From NCBI GenBank assembly GCA_947259575.1, contig CAMYMU010000032.1, positions 1 through 64,000 on the forward strand: a DNA stretch of 64,000 nt, given 5' to 3'. The stretch comes from an uncultured Ectothiorhodospiraceae bacterium. GTDB taxonomy: Bacteria > Pseudomonadota > Gammaproteobacteria > UBA6429 > Thiohalophilaceae. Under the pieces are notes generated by a model. It was not told where the DNA came from. It saw only the letters and a program-made list of their open reading frames with translations, and searched no databases. The first letter of the stretch is position 1; every line of letters begins with the position of its first letter. A program made the translations under genes and the position numbers. Positions 44,700-54,925 of the stretch are shown piece after piece.

Positions 44700-45782
44700 A
44701 TGGCTAAATATAAATCCCCAGGACAAAAACGTAAAAGAATAGTACGCATAATAGTTTTTATAATCTTTTGTGTGGTCACCTATGGCGGAGGGGAGTTGCT
44801 CAAACGTGTCAAGATGAGTGAGCTGGAGTGGGTTGGCTCACATAAAACGGCGGTGGCAAAAATTACCGAGCTAAAAACTGAAGAGGAAGAGTATCGCAAT
44901 TTGAAGGGGCGTACACGCTACCGCGATATTTATCTGGTCTCCTATAGTTTTGCTATCAATGGTAATGAGTACTCGAGTACGGTTGAGGTAAGTTCGCTGG
45001 CCTATACAAAACTGAAACAGGGTGGTGAAGTCAATATCTGGTATGCAAATGATGACCCTGATCTAAATGATATAGAAAGCAATGTAGTGTCAGAAGTTGC
45101 CGGTAACACGGCTGCAGGAAATATGGGTGGTGTACTGCCGTATACAGCGCCTTTTTCACTGATACTGTATTGGTTTCTGAAGATTATTTTTGTCAGAGAG
45201 TCGAAAAAAGTCTTGCCGGAAGGATTTTATACGGAAACATCATGGCTCGATATTGACGATAATTATGTCGTTTTCCTGGACGGTAATGATCTGGTTTACT
45301 TCAATATACATCATAAACAATCAGCAGATGTACAAGAAGCATACCAAAAAAATGCCTCAATGGAAGAGCTTCAGGGGATCAGTCAATCCACCAAGTTCAA
45401 ACGAATTCCTTTGTCTGAAATAAAAGAACTCACCAGTAATCATAATTCTGATGTGATTCATATCGAACATGGTGAAGATAGTCATTCTGTGGAATTCTTA
45501 AACCAAACGGTTAAGGCACATGCACTAGAGCGTGTCAGGCCTCTCATCCCACAAACACTGGAATACTCGAAAAAGGAAAAAACACGATTACAGGCAATGA
45601 TGCCTTCAACAATAATGCTCGCAATTTTTGCCGGCCTTATTTACTACTTCGATGGATATATCTTAAATGGTATTCTTGCCTTCATTGCGATCGTGTGGAT
45701 TGTTCCTATGATAATATCGCGTTTAATTGATCCAACCGTGGTTGAAGAATGGGTGACACCAGAAACAAGTAAATCAGAATAA
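44700..45782 (+). CDS. DUF3592-like membrane protein
   Basis: 360 residues. Membrane segments lie near 14-30, 142-162 and 305-345. Between the first two is an extracytoplasmic beta-rich domain (ISYSFAINGNEYSSTVEVSS; GGEVNIWYANDDPDLND) typical of DUF3592 proteins. The second half is a soluble domain with no recognised fold. Function is unknown. Confidence 0.65.
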   Translation: MAKYKSPGQKRKRIVRIIVFIIFCVVTYGGGELLKRVKMSELEWVGSHKTAVAKITELKTEEEEYRNLKGRTRYRDIYLVSYSFAINGNEYSSTVEVSSLAYTKLKQGGEVNIWYANDDPDLNDIESNVVSEVAGNTAAGNMGGVLPYTAPFSLILYWFLKIIFVRESKKVLPEGFYTETSWLDIDDNYVVFLDGNDLVYFNIHHKQSADVQEAYQKNASMEELQGISQSTKFKRIPLSEIKELTSNHNSDVIHIEHGEDSHSVEFLNQTVKAHALERVRPLIPQTLEYSKKEKTRLQAMMPSTIMLAIFAGLIYYFDGYILNGILAFIAIVWIVPMIISRLIDPTVVEEWVTPETSKSE

Positions 45783-45807
45783 ATACAGATTCATATGGAG
45801 GGATGAC

Positions 45808-46302
45808 ATGCTACAAATCGATGGAGAGTGCTACTGTAAAGCAGTAACCTTCTCAGCGAAGACACATGCACCCACTCCTTACATGCGATGTTATTGTTCT
45901 TTTTGTCGTAAGACATCAGGCAGTGGGGGTTATGGCATTAATATCATCGCCGAGGCTGATTCTTTATCCGTAATAGGTGAGGAGAATGTTGGTTTTCACC
46001 ACGGTATGGAACACGATAAAGACACGGATGAATTGAAGAAGAGTCCAGGAGGTCGCTATTTTTGTCGTGACTGTGGCAGTCCCTTATGGGCAGCAGACCC
46101 TCGTTGGGCGCAATGGATTTTCCCTTATGCATCTGCCGTTCATACCCCATTACCAGTTCCCCCAGAAACAGTGCATATCATGCTGGATTTCAAGGCAGCC
46201 TGGGTCGAAGTCCCTTCTGGTAAAGGGCATCGACACTTCGATCGATACCCAGACGAGAGTATTCTTGACTGGCATACCCGCCATAGGCTTTATATAGAAT
46301 GA
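45808..46302 (+). CDS. GFA/CENP-V family zinc protein
   Basis: This 164-residue protein has the zinc-binding pattern of the glutathione-dependent formaldehyde-activating (GFA) family: GECYCKAVTFS, MRCYCSFCRKTSGSGGYG and YFCRDCGSPLWAADP. The cysteine pairs bind two zinc ions. Most relatives have no proven formaldehyde role. GGAGGG precedes the ATG. Its stop overlaps the next start by four bases. Confidence 0.87.
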   Translation: MLQIDGECYCKAVTFSAKTHAPTPYMRCYCSFCRKTSGSGGYGINIIAEADSLSVIGEENVGFHHGMEHDKDTDELKKSPGGRYFCRDCGSPLWAADPRWAQWIFPYASAVHTPLPVPPETVHIMLDFKAAWVEVPSGKGHRHFDRYPDESILDWHTRHRLYIE

Positions 46303-46661
46303 AAAATGCACTCTCTTACTTAGGAGTTGTACTCGGCCTGGTCGCTATTGTTTTCATTTTTATTCAGGGTAAGGAAATTGATCGCCTCACCGCACAGCTA
46401 GAACTAGCAACGATTAATACCGAATTTCAAACAATATTGAAACCGACAAAGAAGCAACGAACATTTGAGTTTGGTTGTGTTATTTATGTTGAAGAACAGT
46501 TTGGCAAGTTTGCGAAATGGCATATTGTAGTTAACGGGGTGCAACACCAAATAAATGGATCAGTGGTAACTTTGTCACATGAAGATAGTGCAGGTATCAG
46601 TAAAACTTGGTTTCCAGCCAGGTCTAACGATGGCGGTGCAGGCAATTCTATCTCTTCTTAA
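46299..46661 (+). CDS. Small membrane-anchored hypothetical protein
   Basis: 120 residues, one N-terminal membrane segment (about 6-24), then a short helix (GKEIDRLTAQLELA) and a beta-rich domain. It is coupled to the GFA gene by ATGA at 46299-46302. No family is recognised. Confidence 0.55.
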   Translation: MKNALSYLGVVLGLVAIVFIFIQGKEIDRLTAQLELATINTEFQTILKPTKKQRTFEFGCVIYVEEQFGKFAKWHIVVNGVQHQINGSVVTLSHEDSAGISKTWFPARSNDGGAGNSISS

Positions 46662-46769
46662 GAGGCTAGTTATGCTTTTGAACTCTCTTCTAAATATGCC
46701 AGTGGCAAGGCCGTCTCGTTATTATCAAGACTAATGGAAGTCTGTGCTGAATGAAGCTAAAAATATATT

Positions 46770-48059
46770 TTAACTAAATGCATCTGATGTGATGCTGTCA
46801 TACCACCCTTCAGCATAACGGGCTTCCAGAGCACGAAAATCAGTATTTGCATCTTTGGGACTAACCCCGCCTGAACCTTTAACTTTGAAAATGCCTTTGT
46901 CTTTAGTGTACCGATAGACTGCAGCGACTGAGATTCCATAATTAGGAGAGACCAGGCTATAGCAAGTATTTACATAAGAGGGATCGGGCATTTTAATATT
47001 ATGAATGCTTGCGACAATCGCTGCTGCACAGACTTTACCCTGACTATTCGCAGCAAAACCAGATTTTGGCATTTTACCTGCTACCGAAGCATCGCCAATG
47101 ATATGGATATCAGCATGGACTTTTGATTCGAACGTACGTTGATCCACCGGGCACCAACCATCATTATTGGTTAGCCCTGCAGTGTGTGCAATTTTGCCGG
47201 CCTTTTGAGGAGGAATAAAATTAACAACCTCACCTTTGTGCTTATCACCTGTTTCGGTATATAGCACGCGCCTTGCAACATTGACACGCTCAATTCGGCC
47301 GCCCGCATCACCTCCAACCCATTCAATCATACCGGGATAAAGCTTTTCCCAGCCTTGCATAAATAATGGCTGTTTGGAAAATTTTGCTTTGGCATCCAGG
47401 ATCAGTATTTTTGATTTGGGTTTATGTTGTTTTAAGTAATGCGCGACCAGGCTGACTCTCTCATAGGGGCCCGGTGGACAACGAAATGGATTACCTGGCG
47501 GTGCAATAATAAATACGCCGCCATTCGGAATCGCCATGATCTGTTTTCTTAGTAGTGTGGTTTGTGTCCCACCCTGCCAGGCATGTGGGATAGTCTTTGT
47601 ATCTGCTGCAGTCATACCTTCAACCGCATCCCATCTAAAATCAATGCCAGGGGATAGCACTAATCGATCATAGGCAAGCATCTGACCATTACTGAGTGAG
47701 ACTTTCTTTGTAACGGGATCAATCGAGTTGACGGTAGCATGAATGACCTTGCTTCCACGCTTAGTGTGTGCAGTATATGAGTGGCTGATAGTTTTTAGAT
47801 CACGCATACCACCTATAACAGCATTACTAAATGGACAAGTCACAAACTGCTTTGCTGGCTCGATCAATGTGATGTCGAGGTTAGGATCAAACTTGTGTAG
47901 ATACTTGGCACAGCTCGATCCTCCAAAGCCGCCACCTACCACGATGACTCGAGCAGATGGTCCGGACTTAGCCACGCTTATACCTGAATAGGCGGCCGCC
48001 AAGACACCGCTCCCACCAGCCATGAGTTTGACGAAGGTTCTGCGGTTGATTGTATTCAT
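46770..48059 (-). CDS. fccB: Flavocytochrome c sulfide dehydrogenase, flavoprotein subunit
   Basis: The start is ATG 48059 after AGGAG (an in-frame TTG at 48065 is less likely), giving 429 residues. There is a Tat signal INRRTFVKLM, then a FAD-binding motif VIVVGGGFGGSSCAKYL. CPF at the active-site Cys (VTCPFSNAVIGG), FRCPPGPYERVSL and the C-terminal WYDSITSDAF are typical of FccB. It oxidises sulfide to sulfur in the periplasm, passing electrons to the cytochrome at 48069, which precedes it in the operon by nine bases. Confidence 0.92.
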   Translation of the reverse strand: MNTINRRTFVKLMAGGSGVLAAAYSGISVAKSGPSARVIVVGGGFGGSSCAKYLHKFDPNLDITLIEPAKQFVTCPFSNAVIGGMRDLKTISHSYTAHTKRGSKVIHATVNSIDPVTKKVSLSNGQMLAYDRLVLSPGIDFRWDAVEGMTAADTKTIPHAWQGGTQTTLLRKQIMAIPNGGVFIIAPPGNPFRCPPGPYERVSLVAHYLKQHKPKSKILILDAKAKFSKQPLFMQGWEKLYPGMIEWVGGDAGGRIERVNVARRVLYTETGDKHKGEVVNFIPPQKAGKIAHTAGLTNNDGWCPVDQRTFESKVHADIHIIGDASVAGKMPKSGFAANSQGKVCAAAIVASIHNIKMPDPSYVNTCYSLVSPNYGISVAAVYRYTKDKGIFKVKGSGGVSPKDANTDFRALEARYAEGWYDSITSDAFS

Positions 48060-48068
48060 GACCAACTC

Positions 48069-48377
48069 CTATTTCAGACTGGCAAAGTGATTAGCAATAA
48101 GTTGTATTTCTTTATCGCTATAGCCCTTGGCATGGCGCCCCATGACCGTTGATGGCCGCTTACCATCGCGGAACTCTATAAGTGAACGTGCAATAAACGT
48201 GGATGACTTGCCGTTAATACTTGGAATGGCCCCTGGGCTGTTGCCATCAGTGCCATGACAGGCAGCGCAGGAATTACTCAACATAGCACCTTGGGTTAGC
48301 TCAACGGCTTGGGTAACAGGATTACCTATAATAAAAGGAAAGATTAAAGCACTGAAAGCTATGAAACGAATTCTCAT
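48069..48377 (-). CDS. fccA: Monoheme cytochrome c, probable FccA subunit
   Basis: ATG 48377 (MRIRFIAFSALIFPFIIG) follows GTAGGTGG. The 102-residue precursor has a Sec signal (cleavage about TQA-VE) and one CAACHGTDGNSPGAIP heme site. A late Met in TVMGRHAKGYSDKEI could be the sixth ligand. Its place directly before fccB marks it as the electron-accepting subunit of sulfide dehydrogenase. Confidence 0.88.
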   Translation of the reverse strand: MRIRFIAFSALIFPFIIGNPVTQAVELTQGAMLSNSCAACHGTDGNSPGAIPSINGKSSTFIARSLIEFRDGKRPSTVMGRHAKGYSDKEIQLIANHFASLK

Positions 48378-48770
48378 ACTCACCACCTACAAGTTTTAGA
48401 GGTTAAGCTAGTATCACCCGTTCGAATCCTAATGAATTCGTTTAACTATATAGCATAATGATAAGAAGCTTTTACTGATTGAGGTCAAAAGAAGTAAAGA
48501 AAATAGGATTGAATTTTATGATCTATCGAGGGTAAGACTGGAGAATAATAATGATTAATATAGGGAATTAATTTGTGAAATTATATAACTGAGAATAACA
48601 ACAAAATTCCAGGTCTTTTTAAATGAAAGAATCACATTCATGAAATGTAAGTTGTATGCTAAGTTTGGTTCTTAAATCAGAATCAGGAAAAAGTCGCTAA
48701 ATGTGTAGGGGAATTAACCTTTACAAACATCAATCCGAATTAGTCAGCTATTAGTAATAGAGGTTTAACA
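48378..48770. other. Divergent promoter region of fccAB and the cupin gene
   Basis: 393 AT-rich bases that should hold both promoters. No clear sigma-70 pair, hairpin or small gene was recognised. Confidence 0.4.
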
Positions 48771-49153
48771 ATGTCCGAGCAAATAATAAAAGTGCCGTTT
48801 GGAATAATCACGTATCGGTTCCCGATACACCAGCGGGGTTTACACTAAGAACAACTTATCCAACTAATCCGGATGGTGTAGAAGTCATGTTAGAGCGTTG
48901 GGAGGCGGGTTCTGCAGAACCACCACATTCACATCCAGGTGATGACATGACCATTGTTATAGAAGGCAAGATGTCGATACAGTTTTTTACTAAATCGGAT
49001 AGTGGGCTTGTTGAAGATGGTGAACCGGTTGTACTTAACCAGGGCGAGACTGGCTATATAAAAGCGGGTCGAATTCACGACGCCAAATATCTAGAAGAGT
49101 GTAAGCTCGTTTACGTACACGACAAGGCTTTTGGTTTTAACGCTGAGGGCTAA
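48771..49153 (+). pseudogene. Cupin-domain protein, frameshifted near its start
   Basis: ATG 48771 follows AGAGGTTTAAC and begins MSEQIIKV, then goes out of frame. Adding one A to the run at 48788-48791 gives MSEQIIKSAVWNNHVSVPDT and joins the open frame that runs to 49153. That frame carries ERWEAGSAEPPHSHPGDDMT and GETGYIKAGRIHDAKYLE, the two cupin metal motifs. Without correction only an 88-residue fragment from ATG 48887 could be made. Lesion or sequencing error cannot be told apart here. Confidence 0.7.
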
Positions 49154-49165
49154 GATTTAGAAGAG

Positions 49166-49552
49166 TTAGGCAGCTAGCTTTTTTAAGTAGCGAATAACTT
49201 CTGATGATTCATATAACCAGACCTGATTACCATCGTCCTGTTTTACTTTCAGACAGGGAACTTTGATTTGTCCGCCACCGTTGAGTAGTTGCTGTCGGTG
49301 TTCCTGGTCATGTTGTGCATCACGAAGTTCAATATTGAGCGACTGGCGTTTGATCTCCCGTCGAACCTTTATACAAAATGGGCAAGTCTTAAATTGATAT
49401 AAGGCGAGATTTTGTGTTGTCTTGTCTAATTTTTCCTGCTCATCGGCTGGGCGCTGAATACCTTTCGGTGTTGTGATTTTATCTCCCAACAGCATGAACG
49501 GGCCAATAACGCGGCGTATGGTTCGAAAAAACAGTCTGATAGCAAATTTCAT
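49166..49552 (-). CDS. Glutaredoxin-domain protein with N-terminal extension
   Basis: From ATG 49552 (MKFAIRLFFRTIRRVIGPFM) about 128 residues. An upstream ATG at 49582 is in frame but neither has a strong ribosome site. A basic hydrophobic N-terminus could tether it to the membrane. The core reads LALYQFKTCPFCIKVRREIK, with CPFC active site, then GGQIKVPCLKV (cis-Pro) and SSEVIRYLKKL. It resembles the glutaredoxin/GST-N proteins encoded near redox genes. Confidence 0.85.
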   Translation of the reverse strand: MKFAIRLFFRTIRRVIGPFMLLGDKITTPKGIQRPADEQEKLDKTTQNLALYQFKTCPFCIKVRREIKRQSLNIELRDAQHDQEHRQQLLNGGGQIKVPCLKVKQDDGNQVWLYESSEVIRYLKKLAA

Positions 49553-49753
49553 CGTACAGGTGTTCCGGTTGCATTTCATCAATAATGGACGTGCATTATA
49601 GCCGATGGTTCTCGCTCTGGGTAAAGGGGATTTTGCAGCAGTGACATCTGAATGAAATATAAGGAAAAATTCTTGAAATTGAAGCTGCTGATCGGCTATT
49701 AAATAGTGTTAGGATAGTGACCGAGCTGCCCAAAAAATAATACTAAGTCTGAC

Positions 49754-50989
49754 ATGGATATTCATATGACATGCAAGCCGCCATTAACACCTGTGTCTCT
49801 AGCTAAATTCTATATGCTGCTACTCGTAGTTTCCCTTTTGTTGTTAGCCGCTTGTGGCGATGACAAAGACGGACAGGCTGGTGGATTTCCACCCCCAGCA
49901 GTGAGTATCGCCGAGGTGGTGGTGCGAGATGTCACCCCATGGGAAGAATTCACCGGCCGGATCGAAGCCAAGGAAGTGGTGCGTATCCATCCACGCGTCG
50001 GCGGTGTGATTCAGGATATCGTTTATCGCGAGGGAGATGTAGTTCAGGCCGGTGACCTGTTGTTTGTCATCGATCAGGAACCCTTCCGTGCCGAGTTAAA
50101 TCGTGCTGAGGCAGAGCTGGCACGTGCACGTGCACAGGCAGAGCTTGCCAAAGCAGATAGGAAGCGTGCTAAAAATCTTGTAAAGCGTAAGCTTTTGTCC
50201 CCGGGTGAATATGACCAGCGTGTTGCCGCCGAAAACCAGGCGAATGCGAATGTACGTTCTGCAGAAGCCACCGTGCAGCTGGCTCGCCTGAATCTGGATT
50301 ACACTGAAATTCGCTCACCAATTGATGGCCGTACCGGTCGTGCCCTGGTGACGAAGGGAAATCTGGTCGCATCTGATCCAACACCTGACCAGTTGACCAC
50401 AGTTCTATCGCTTGATCCGGTCTACGTTGTTTTTGACAGTGATGAATTAACCTACCTACGGTATTTTGTAAACGAGCAACAGACTGTTGGACCAGAAGAA
50501 GAGGCGAAACGACCTGTCTATGTAGCTCTCGGGAATGAAGAGGGCTTTCCACACCAGGGCTATCTCGACTTTGTCGATAACCAGGTTGCGTCACAAACCG
50601 GTACGATCCGTTTACGTGCAGTTTTAGCCAATAAAGACATGTTGTTGATACCTGGTTTGTTTGCACGGGTTAAATTACTGGCGACTAAACCGGTATCAAC
50701 TCTGTTGATCGATGAGCAGGCGATTCTTACCGACCAGGATCGTAAGTACGTTTATATTCTAGGAGAGGGAAATACGGCGCAACGCCGGGATATTTCGATT
50801 GGTCGAAGCGTCGAGGGATTGCGTATGGTCAGTTCTGGTTTGAAACCGGGTGATAAAGTTATCGTGCATGGCACGCAAAAAATATTTTTCCCGAATGCTC
50901 CGGTTATGCCTCAGATGATTGTTATGGGCGATCCACCTGCCTCTCCAGGGCCAGCGCCTGAGGCCAATCAAACAGAGGCCGAACATTAA
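49754..50989 (+). CDS. RND efflux periplasmic adaptor (MexE/AcrA type) lipoprotein
   Basis: 411 residues with lipobox LLAAC (Cys34) and a typical adaptor layout. Barrel-sandwich halves surround an alpha-hairpin (ELNRAEAELARARAQAELAK). VVRIHPRVGGVIQDIVYREG is the first lipoyl half, LDYTEIRSPIDGRTGRAL the second, and NKDMLLIPGLFARVKLL lies in the beta-barrel. It links the inner-membrane pump (51017) to an outer-membrane channel, which is not in this window. It ends 27 bases before the permease start. Confidence 0.9.
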   Translation: MDIHMTCKPPLTPVSLAKFYMLLLVVSLLLLAACGDDKDGQAGGFPPPAVSIAEVVVRDVTPWEEFTGRIEAKEVVRIHPRVGGVIQDIVYREGDVVQAGDLLFVIDQEPFRAELNRAEAELARARAQAELAKADRKRAKNLVKRKLLSPGEYDQRVAAENQANANVRSAEATVQLARLNLDYTEIRSPIDGRTGRALVTKGNLVASDPTPDQLTTVLSLDPVYVVFDSDELTYLRYFVNEQQTVGPEEEAKRPVYVALGNEEGFPHQGYLDFVDNQVASQTGTIRLRAVLANKDMLLIPGLFARVKLLATKPVSTLLIDEQAILTDQDRKYVYILGEGNTAQRRDISIGRSVEGLRMVSSGLKPGDKVIVHGTQKIFFPNAPVMPQMIVMGDPPASPGPAPEANQTEAEH

Positions 50990-51016
50990 GTTCGGCTGCA
51001 ATGTGAGTTATTGCCG

Positions 51017-54000
51017 ATGAAAGATTTCTCGCGCTTTTTTGTCGACCGGCCCATCTTCGCTGCGGTGCTGTCGATCCTGATTTTCACCGCGGGTTTGATC
51101 TCGGTACAGTTACTGCCCATTAGCGAATACCCCGACGTCGTTCCCCCCACGGTTAATGTGCGTGCCGTTTATCCGGGCGCGAATCCAAAAGTGATAGCCG
51201 AAACCGTTGCGGCACCACTTGAAGATGCGATTAATGGCGTTGACAACATGATGTACATGAAATCAGTGGCCAGTAGCGATGGTGTGTTGTCATTGGATAT
51301 TACCTTCAAGCCGGGTACCGATGTCGATCTTGCTCAGGTCCAGGTGCAAAACCGGGTTAGCCAGGCAACGCCGCGTCTACCCGAGGATGTACGGCGACTC
51401 GGTATAGCCGTGCAAAAGAGTTCGAGCAATTTGACCATGGTTGTGCACTTGCTCTCACCGAAGGGCAGTTATGATGCGACCTATTTACGCAACTATGCAG
51501 TACTCCATATCAAGGATGAGTTAACACGTATTCGGGGTGTGGGTCAGGCGCTGATTTTCGGCGCGGGTGATTATGCGATGCGCATCTGGCTGGATCCGGA
51601 TAAAGTCGCGGCTAGAGGTCTAACCGCCAGTGATGTGGTTAATGCAGTGCGTAGCCAAAATATTCAGGTCTCGGCGGGACAGATCGGTGCGCCCCCTCAA
51701 TCAACAAGCTCTGCGTTTACCATGTCGATTAATGCCAAAGGTCGCCTGGTTACGGAACAGGAGTTTGGCGAGATCGTGATTAAAGCGGGTGCTAATGGCG
51801 AGGTGACTTACTTGAGAGATGTCGCTCGGCTTGAGCTGGGTGCCTCGGATTATGCGTTACGCTCACTATTAAATAATAAACAGGCGGTGGCGATCCCAAT
51901 CATGCAGGCGCCCGGTGCCAACGCGATTGAGTTGTCGGATAACGTGCGCGCCAAGATGGCCGAACTCGCCAAAGACTTTCCTGAAGATTTGTCCTGGCAG
52001 GTGGTGTATGACCCAACCGTATTCGTGCGTGGCTCAATCAAGGCCGTTATTGCGACGTTATTAGAAGCTGTGTTGCTCGTGGTGATTGTCGTCATTTTAT
52101 TTTTACAGACCTGGCGCGCCTCATTAATTCCTTTACTAGCGGTACCTGTTTCAATCATCGGTACTTTTTCCGTACTGTTATTACTTGGTTTTTCGATCAA
52201 TACCCTGACTCTGTTTGCGATGGTGTTGGCAATTGGTATTGTCGTAGATGATGCGATCGTGGTAGTCGAAAACGTGGAACGCAATATCGCCTCCGGCCTA
52301 ACATCCATCGCCGCTGCACACCGCGCGATGCGTGAAGTCAGCGGTCCAATTATCGCGATCAGTCAGTCTGGTCTTGATTGCGGTGTTTGTACCGATGGCA
52401 TTTTTGTCCGGTGTGACAGGCCAGTTCTATCGTCAGTTTTCAGTAACAATTGCGATTGCCACGGCCATCTCAGCGATCAACTCACTAACGCTGTCTCCTG
52501 CGTTGGCTGCGGTGATTCTCAAGGGTCACAATGATACTCCGGATCGATTTACCCGCTTAATTGATAAGTTGTTTGGCTGGGTGTTCCACCCATTTAATCG
52601 CTTTTTTCAACGCAGTTCAGAAGGTTATACTGGCACGGTAAAAAAATTATTGAACAGGCGTCGTCCGGTATTTGCCGTTTATATTGTATTAGTGGGGCTG
52701 ACCTGGCTACTGTTCTCATCCGTACCGGGTGGTTTTATCCCAACCCAGGATAAACTCTATTTAATGGGTTTCATTAAACTGCCTGAGGGTGCCTCACTGG
52801 ATCGCACCGAGGCCGCAGTGAAAAAGATAAGCGAGTTGGCGATGTCAACTGAGGGAGTCTCCGATGCGGTCGCCTTCCCTGGTTTGAATGGATTTCAATT
52901 CAGCAATACTTCGAATATTGGCACCATTTTTTTTCCACTAAAGGGTTTTGATGAGCGTTCACGCACAGCAAATGAAATATTGGCAGAATTGAATGGCAAG
53001 ATTTTCTCTGTTCAGGAAGGATACGGAGGTGCTATTGCGCCACCTCCAATTCTGGGTCTGGGTGCAGGCTCAGGTTATGAACTCTATGTGCAGGATCGGG
53101 CTGGTTTAGGTTATGCTGAATTACAAAATTCGGTTCAAAAATTAACTGGTGCCATCAACCAGGTACCTGGCCTTGCAGTTCAATTCTCTTCTTATCAATC
53201 AAATGTGCCGCAACTTGATGTTGAGGTGAATCGTGTCAAGGCGGAACAACAAGGTATACCTATAAGGAATTTGTTCGAGACCCTACAAATCTATCTTGGC
53301 TCAATGTATGTGAATGACTTCAATCGCTTTGGCCGTACCTATCAGGTGATCGCACAGGCCGATGCGCCGTTTCGTGCCAATGCTGATCTTATTTCGAATC
53401 TACGTACCCGCAATAAGAATGGTGAGATGGTGCCGATTGGTGGTTTGGTGAAAATAAGCAATACTTTCGGTCCCGATCCGGTGATTCGTTATAACGGTTA
53501 TCCTGCTGCCGATTTAACTGGCGGATCTGATCCTCGTAAGATGTCTTCTGCACAGGCCCTGACCGCGGTCAGCCAGGTTGCTTCACAAGTGTTACCGAAA
53601 GGTATGAGCATGGAATGGACCAAATTGAGTTATCAACAATCGACTCAGGGTAACGCCGCGTTGGTTGTGTTTCCTTTATCCATCTTGCTGGTCTTTTTAG
53701 TATTGGCCGCCTTATATGAAAGTTGGACTTTGCCACTGGCGATTATTCTGATCGTACCCATGTGTATGTTTTTTGCGTTGTCGGTGATTTATCTCATGGG
53801 TGGTGATAACAATATATTTGTGCAGATTGGTTTGGCCGTATTGATCGGTCTTGCCTGTAAGAACGCGATCCTGATTGTCGAGTTTGCACGCGAGCTGGAA
53901 CTGGATGGTAAAACACCGTTTCAGGCCGCTATCGAAGCCTGTCATTTAAGGCTACGTCCTATCATTATGACCTCGGTTGCATTCATCGCCGGCGTGATCC

Positions 54001-54161
54001 CCATGGTGTTTGCCAGTGGGGCAGGCGCCGAAGTTCGCGAGGTCATGGGCATCACCGTATTCGCGGGTATGATTGGTGTTACCGTGTTTGGGTTGTTCCT
54101 GACCCCGGTCTTTTATACCGGTTTGAGAATGTTAGTGTTAAGAGGAAAAGAAGCGGAATAA
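51017..54161 (+). pseudogene. RND efflux permease (MexF type) split by a 4-bp tandem duplication
   Basis: ATG 51017 (MKDFSRFFVDRPIFAAVLSI) starts a normal HAE1 pump. The TM4 acid pair is present in GIVVDDAIVVVENVER. After GPIIAIS the frame breaks at 52361-52368, where AGTC is repeated (AGTCAGTC). Removing one AGTC gives GPIIAISLVLIAVFVPMAFL, the expected TM5. As it stands, the first frame runs to a stop at 52534. The second half, open from 52332 to 54161, is intact: FLSGVTGQFYRQFSVTIAIA, the TM10 Lys in LACKNAILIVEFA, and the end. No working pump can come from one frame. Confidence 0.88.
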
Positions 54162-54208
54162 GATTAAAGTAAACCGCAGACGAGAATAATTATAAGCAGG
54201 AGGTTACG

Positions 54209-54704
54209 ATGTTAACAAAAACAACAAAACTGATGCTTACCGGATATTTATTAGTCTTACTGGGCCTTTTATCTGCCTGCGAGACGATGATTCATTCGCG
54301 AGCCGGGACTACTACAACCGTAATTATGATTCGTCATGCAGATCGGACGCCTTTTGGTTCAGCACTGACTCCACGTGGCCACAAAAACGCGAAAGCACTT
54401 ATTGCTGCAATTGGTGATATGAATATTCATAGATACAGTACGACCCTTAGCAAAACATCTTGGCATTAAAATTAACAAAGTAAGTGATGAACCTAACACC
54501 AATGACATGGCGATTACGCTTATAGAGGATCACCCTGGTAAAACCGTATTGTGGGTTGGAAATACATCAAATCTAGCGGGCATATATTATGAGCTTGGTG
54601 GTGAAGGTGAGTCGCCGGTCAAGTATGGTGATTTATACATACTAAGAGTACCGGATAAAGGTAAAACTCAGGTCGAGAAAAAGACCTGGGGAGACAATAA
54701 ATAA
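54209..54704 (+). pseudogene. Histidine phosphatase (SixA/PGM-like) lipoprotein with out-of-frame internal deletion
   Basis: The first frame (54209-54469) has a lipoprotein signal (LLSACETM) and the catalytic TVIMIRHADRTPFGSALTPR with GHKNAKAL. At YST the frame breaks. In another frame the family continues RPLAKHLGIKINKVSDEPNT, TLIEDHPGKTVLWVGNTSNL and GDLYILRVPDKGKTQVEKK to 54704. About ten residues normally found between YS and RPLAKHLG are missing, so a small deletion with a frame change near 54440-54455 is likely. It is probably inactive. Confidence 0.7.
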
Positions 54705-54798
54705 GGCGTAGGCGCAACAAAAAAAGAATGTCTACAGTTCAGCACTTAGTCCTGGCATGGAAGCTGCATTTTACAGGGCATAAGTCTGATCTGGTTGA

Positions 54799-54824
54799 GG
54801 CCGACATTCAATTTCGGCTTTTTT
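54799..54824 (+). terminator. Rho-independent terminator
   Basis: GCCGA (54800-54804), a nine-base loop, TCGGC (54814-54818), then TTTTTT. It follows the broken phosphatase gene and would end the adaptor/pump transcript. Confidence 0.65.
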
Positions 54825-54925
54825 CAGATTGTAACGGCGAGATAAATGGCTGCGAGGATGTACCCCCGAAGGCGGGCGGTAGACAAGCGGCAATATATTT
54901 CCCTTTTTAAGCAATAGGAAAAAAA

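Noticed and set aside
48405..48430. GTTCGAATCC, possible tRNA T-loop
   Set aside because: No cloverleaf can be built around it.
52332..54161. Second RND frame as a separate half-size permease
   Set aside because: It starts inside the first half without a ribosome site and joins it exactly after removal of one AGTC unit, so it is one broken gene.
54728..54910. 60-codon open frame after the broken phosphatase gene
   Set aside because: A clear rho-independent terminator (54799-54824) lies inside it, the sequence shows no protein-like pattern, and there is no good ribosome site.
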